NCBI GenBank assembly: GCA_964641715.1
Contig: CAZXMB010000120.1
Span: 1-9,259 of the forward strand
Length of the DNA stretch: 9,259 bases
Direction: 5' to 3'
Origin: CAZXMB01 sp964641715
GTDB taxonomy: Bacteria; Desulfobacterota; BSN033; UBA1163
Below the pieces are notes generated by a model. That model searched no databases. It worked only from the letters and a program-made list of their open reading frames with translations, and was not told the DNA's origin. The translations under genes and the position numbers were made by a program. Positions within the stretch are counted from its first letter, which is position 1. Each line of letters opens with the position of its first letter. Below are positions 8,059 to 9,259 of this stretch, piece after piece.

Positions 8059-8204
8059 AAGCCCCCACTGCTTGCTCCGTGCGAAGCTCAGCTTCTATCG
8101 GGGCTTGCAGTGGGGATGAACATAAGATTCCTTTCAGAGCGAACATGGGGTTTAAAGCCCCGTGTGAGCCATACCGTTGGAAAGTCGAAGACTTTCTAAC
8201 GGGG
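8059..8204. other. Structured intergenic block with three strong hairpins; possible ncRNA, leader or degenerate repeat element
   Basis: This GC-rich block sits in AT-rich intergenic DNA (7868-8269). Helix A is CCCCACTGC/GCAGTGGGG (8063-8071 with 8107-8115) around a small hairpin GAAGC-TCA-GCTTC (8083-8095). It competes with AAGCCCC/GGGGCTT (8059-8065 with 8100-8106). Helix B is ACATGGGG/CCCCGTGT (8143-8150 with 8158-8165, one G-T pair). Helix C has 13 pairs (8174-8186 with 8190-8202, one G-T pair) and loop GAA. CCCCGT 8158-8163 can also pair with ACGGGG 8199-8204. It ends about 65 bases before the secreted-protein ATG. I match it to no known riboswitch; a mobile repeat is equally possible. 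Confidence 0.5.
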
Positions 8205-8269
8205 TTTACCTTTAAGAATAAATTATCAACTAAATCTTAAACCATTTAACCGGAAAGGAGGGAAACGCC

Positions 8270-8815
8270 ATGACTACAAGAAAAGGGAAGATGAACATTA
8301 TTTGGAGTCTTATAGGTATCTTAATCATGGCGGCATGGTTGATAATGCCCTCTGCACAGGTGGAGGCAGAAACTGTGACCGTAAAGTTTAGGGTCACCAG
8401 TTATGTCGTCAGGCTGGAGGCTATTCCAGTAGAGGATGTCGAAGGACACGTACTCTTGGTGGTTATGAGGAGAGGCCTGGCTTCCTTCGAAACCGGTGAA
8501 ACTGCGAAGTGGGAGGCTTGGGTTACAGCGGACTTTATCAAAGGGAAAGGCCCCTTACAGGGGTATACTAAATTTATCTATCAGGACGGTTCGACAACTA
8601 TCGGTAAGGTGGAAGGCTTTCATGAGCCAACTCCTGATGGGAAAATGCTGTATAAGGGTACGTCAGAGTATACAAAAGGCACTGGCCGATTTGAAGGGAT
8701 CAAAGGAAGCTTCTCCTACACCGGTAAAGGGCTTACACCCTATTCTAAAGAGAAGGGACTCATGAGTGATACATACTTCGATTGTATAGCTACCTATTCG
8801 CTACCTCGCAAGTGA
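8270..8815 (+). CDS. Secreted protein, probable allene-oxide-cyclase-like beta-barrel fold
   Basis: A 181-residue protein with a clear signal peptide: positive N-terminus MTTRKGK, hydrophobic core 9-26 and likely cleavage after VEA (A33). The mature part is rich in beta-strand and glycine (GKVEGFHEPTPDGKMLYKG, GTGRFEGIKGSFSYTGKG), ending in a strand-like YFDCIATYSLP. This pattern recalls the allene-oxide-cyclase/dirigent-like barrel proteins of bacteria, which have no settled function; the assignment is by pattern memory only. The start is backed by a strong AGGAGG eight bases upstream; M8 is a weaker alternative. The gene stands alone on the plus strand, convergent with the DUF5647-like gene, behind a structured intergenic block. 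One cysteine remains in the mature protein, so no disulfide within the chain is expected. The location would be periplasmic or extracellular. Confidence 0.75.
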   Translation: MTTRKGKMNIIWSLIGILIMAAWLIMPSAQVEAETVTVKFRVTSYVVRLEAIPVEDVEGHVLLVVMRRGLASFETGETAKWEAWVTADFIKGKGPLQGYTKFIYQDGSTTIGKVEGFHEPTPDGKMLYKGTSEYTKGTGRFEGIKGSFSYTGKGLTPYSKEKGLMSDTYFDCIATYSLPRK

Positions 8816-8832
8816 TTTTATTCACTTGAGCG
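8807..8832 (+). terminator. Hairpin spanning the stop codon of the secreted-protein gene, weak terminator candidate
   Basis: CAAGTGA (8809-8815) pairs with TCACTTG (8822-8828) across a TTTTAT loop, with two more pairs after a bulge. No T-tract follows, so intrinsic termination here is doubtful. The TCACTT arm can instead pair with AAGTGA at 8853-8858. Confidence 0.25.
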
Positions 8833-8845
8833 AACTTTCGAATTG

Positions 8846-8936
8846 GTAAAATAAGTGAATTGGGGACGGGTTCAAATTTAAGGTCTTATTCGATCGTTCG
8901 AAATAGGAACCCGTCCCCAATTATATTTTATTTTAC
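8846..8936. repeat. Long inverted repeat (REP/MITE-like palindrome), possible bidirectional terminator
   Basis: The inner arms are a perfect 16-bp inverted repeat, AATTGGGGACGGGTTC (8858-8873) and its complement (8907-8922), around a 33-base loop that includes CGATCG and TTCGAA. After a 3/5-base internal loop the arms continue with nine more pairs, GTAAAATAA (8846-8854) and TTATTTTAC (8928-8936). The GGGGACGGGTTC core resembles palindromes I associate with IS200-like (REP-associated) transposases in many genomes, which is recollection only. It lies between convergent genes, the outer arm contains the stop of the DUF5647-like gene, and T-rich DNA follows the inner right arm, so it may also stop transcription from both sides. 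Confidence 0.7.
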
Positions 8937-9211
8937 AGGTGTGAGACCAATTCCATCCTTGGATTAACAAGACGAGATTCTGTAGGAGGAAGAAGTTTTT
9001 GAATTCTCACAATGACTACAGGCTGGTTTGTTTCTTTATTGGTTTGTGCTAACTCCATTGCCCGCTGATTGAAAACGGGGTCATCCTCCAAAAGTAATAT
9101 GACGAGTGCTCCTTTAGGAATCTGTTCCTCCATCTCTGGATGAGCAATGATATACCTGCTAAACTCAAAACTTAATGTAAGGCTTTTATCAAAAAATTCT
9201 TTGTCAGTCAT
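8933..9211 (-). CDS. DUF5647-like small protein
   Basis: A 92-residue soluble acidic protein with no signal peptide or membrane segment. The pattern FEFSRYIIAHPEMEEQIP, then GALVILLLEDDPVFN, then QPVVIVRIQKL and SRLVNPRMELV, fits the small DUF5647 family as I remember it; no function is established for it. ATG 9211 is chosen over an upstream in-frame TTG (9217) because GGGAGG lies nine bases from the ATG but only three from the TTG. The ATG lies within the end of the preceding minus-strand gene (8-base overlap), so the two are probably translationally coupled. The stop TAA lies inside the outer arm of the long inverted repeat. Such small coupled gene pairs are often toxin-antitoxin modules, but nothing in this protein proves that. 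Confidence 0.7.
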   Translation of the reverse strand: MTDKEFFDKSLTLSFEFSRYIIAHPEMEEQIPKGALVILLLEDDPVFNQRAMELAQTNKETNQPVVIVRIQKLLPPTESRLVNPRMELVSHL

Positions 9212-9259
9212 TTTCAAATACCTCCCTCAGAAACCTTTCACGATACAGTTCCCAATTCG
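9204..9259 (-). CDS. C-terminal tail of an unidentified protein (5' part outside window)
   Basis: The minus-strand frame from the window end reads NWELYRERFLREVFEND and stops at TGA 9206-9204. It overlaps the DUF5647-like ATG by eight bases, an arrangement typical of coupled genes in one operon. Only 17 residues are visible, helical and charged; no family can be assigned. The other two frames hit stops before the DUF5647-like ATG and lack this overlap. Confidence 0.5.
   Translation of the reverse strand, partial: NWELYRERFLREVFEND
9221..9226 (-). promoter_or_regulatory. Ribosome binding site that sets the DUF5647-like start
   Basis: GGGAGG lies nine bases before ATG 9211 and only three before TTG 9217. 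It lies within the coding tail of the preceding gene. Confidence 0.6.

Noticed and set aside
8059..8204. A known riboswitch class or CRISPR repeats in the intergenic block
   Set aside because: I see none of the conserved cores I know for TPP, SAM, cobalamin, c-di-GMP or fluoride riboswitches, and the hairpins are not regularly spaced repeats with spacers.
8496..8765. 89-residue plus-strand frame inside the secreted-protein gene
   Set aside because: It is a shifted frame of a gene with a signal peptide and a strong ribosome binding site, and has no support of its own.
9212..9217. TTG 9217 as the start of the DUF5647-like gene
   Set aside because: GGGAGG would be only three bases away; the in-frame ATG 9211 has a normal nine-base spacing.

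Overview
The window looks like a metagenome-assembled or draft scaffold from a strict anaerobe, most likely a sulfate-reducing or syntrophic member of the Desulfobacterota (former Deltaproteobacteria) or a relative using the Wood-Ljungdahl pathway. The evidence is a very large HdrA-type flavin/iron-sulfur protein fused to a GltD-like NAD(P)H module, a methylenetetrahydrofolate reductase (MetF) homologue directly before it, and a TolB-like/TPR membrane protein of a kind familiar from that phylum. A run of exactly 100 N (4420-4519) marks a scaffold join whose true length is unknown. The lineage is inferred from gene content only.

Layout. Positions 1-5765 hold one minus-strand gene string. Its order of transcription is an HTH-receiver regulator (5765-5193), metF (5144 to the gap) and the giant HdrA/GltD/HdrA protein (4401 to beyond base 1). 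The last of these fills the first 4.4 kb without a stop and has no C-terminal end in the window. A second minus-strand unit (7867-5912) encodes a single-pass membrane protein with a distinctive N-terminal region, a TolB-like domain and TPR repeats. A 402-bp intergenic stretch (7868-8269) carries a probable promoter for that gene and a GC-rich block of strong, partly competing hairpins (8059-8204). A plus-strand gene (8270-8815) encodes a secreted beta-barrel-like protein. It converges on a small DUF5647-like gene (9211-8933, minus), which overlaps the tail of another minus-strand gene cut by the window end. Between the convergent genes lies a long near-perfect inverted repeat (8846-8936) that resembles a REP/MITE-type element and could also end transcription from both sides.

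How the genes may work together. MetF reduces methylene-THF to methyl-THF. HdrA-type proteins carry flavin-based electron bifurcation, and in known acetogens metF can be clustered with hdr genes. Here one polypeptide appears to combine an NAD(P)H-binding GltD module, two HdrA flavin units and several Fe-S clusters, and it sits next to metF. The simplest reading is a single-protein electron-transfer hub for methylene-THF reduction or methyl-THF oxidation, under an orphan receiver-domain regulator. This is inference from context. The right-hand genes (TPR protein, secreted barrel, DUF5647) show no visible functional link to that module.
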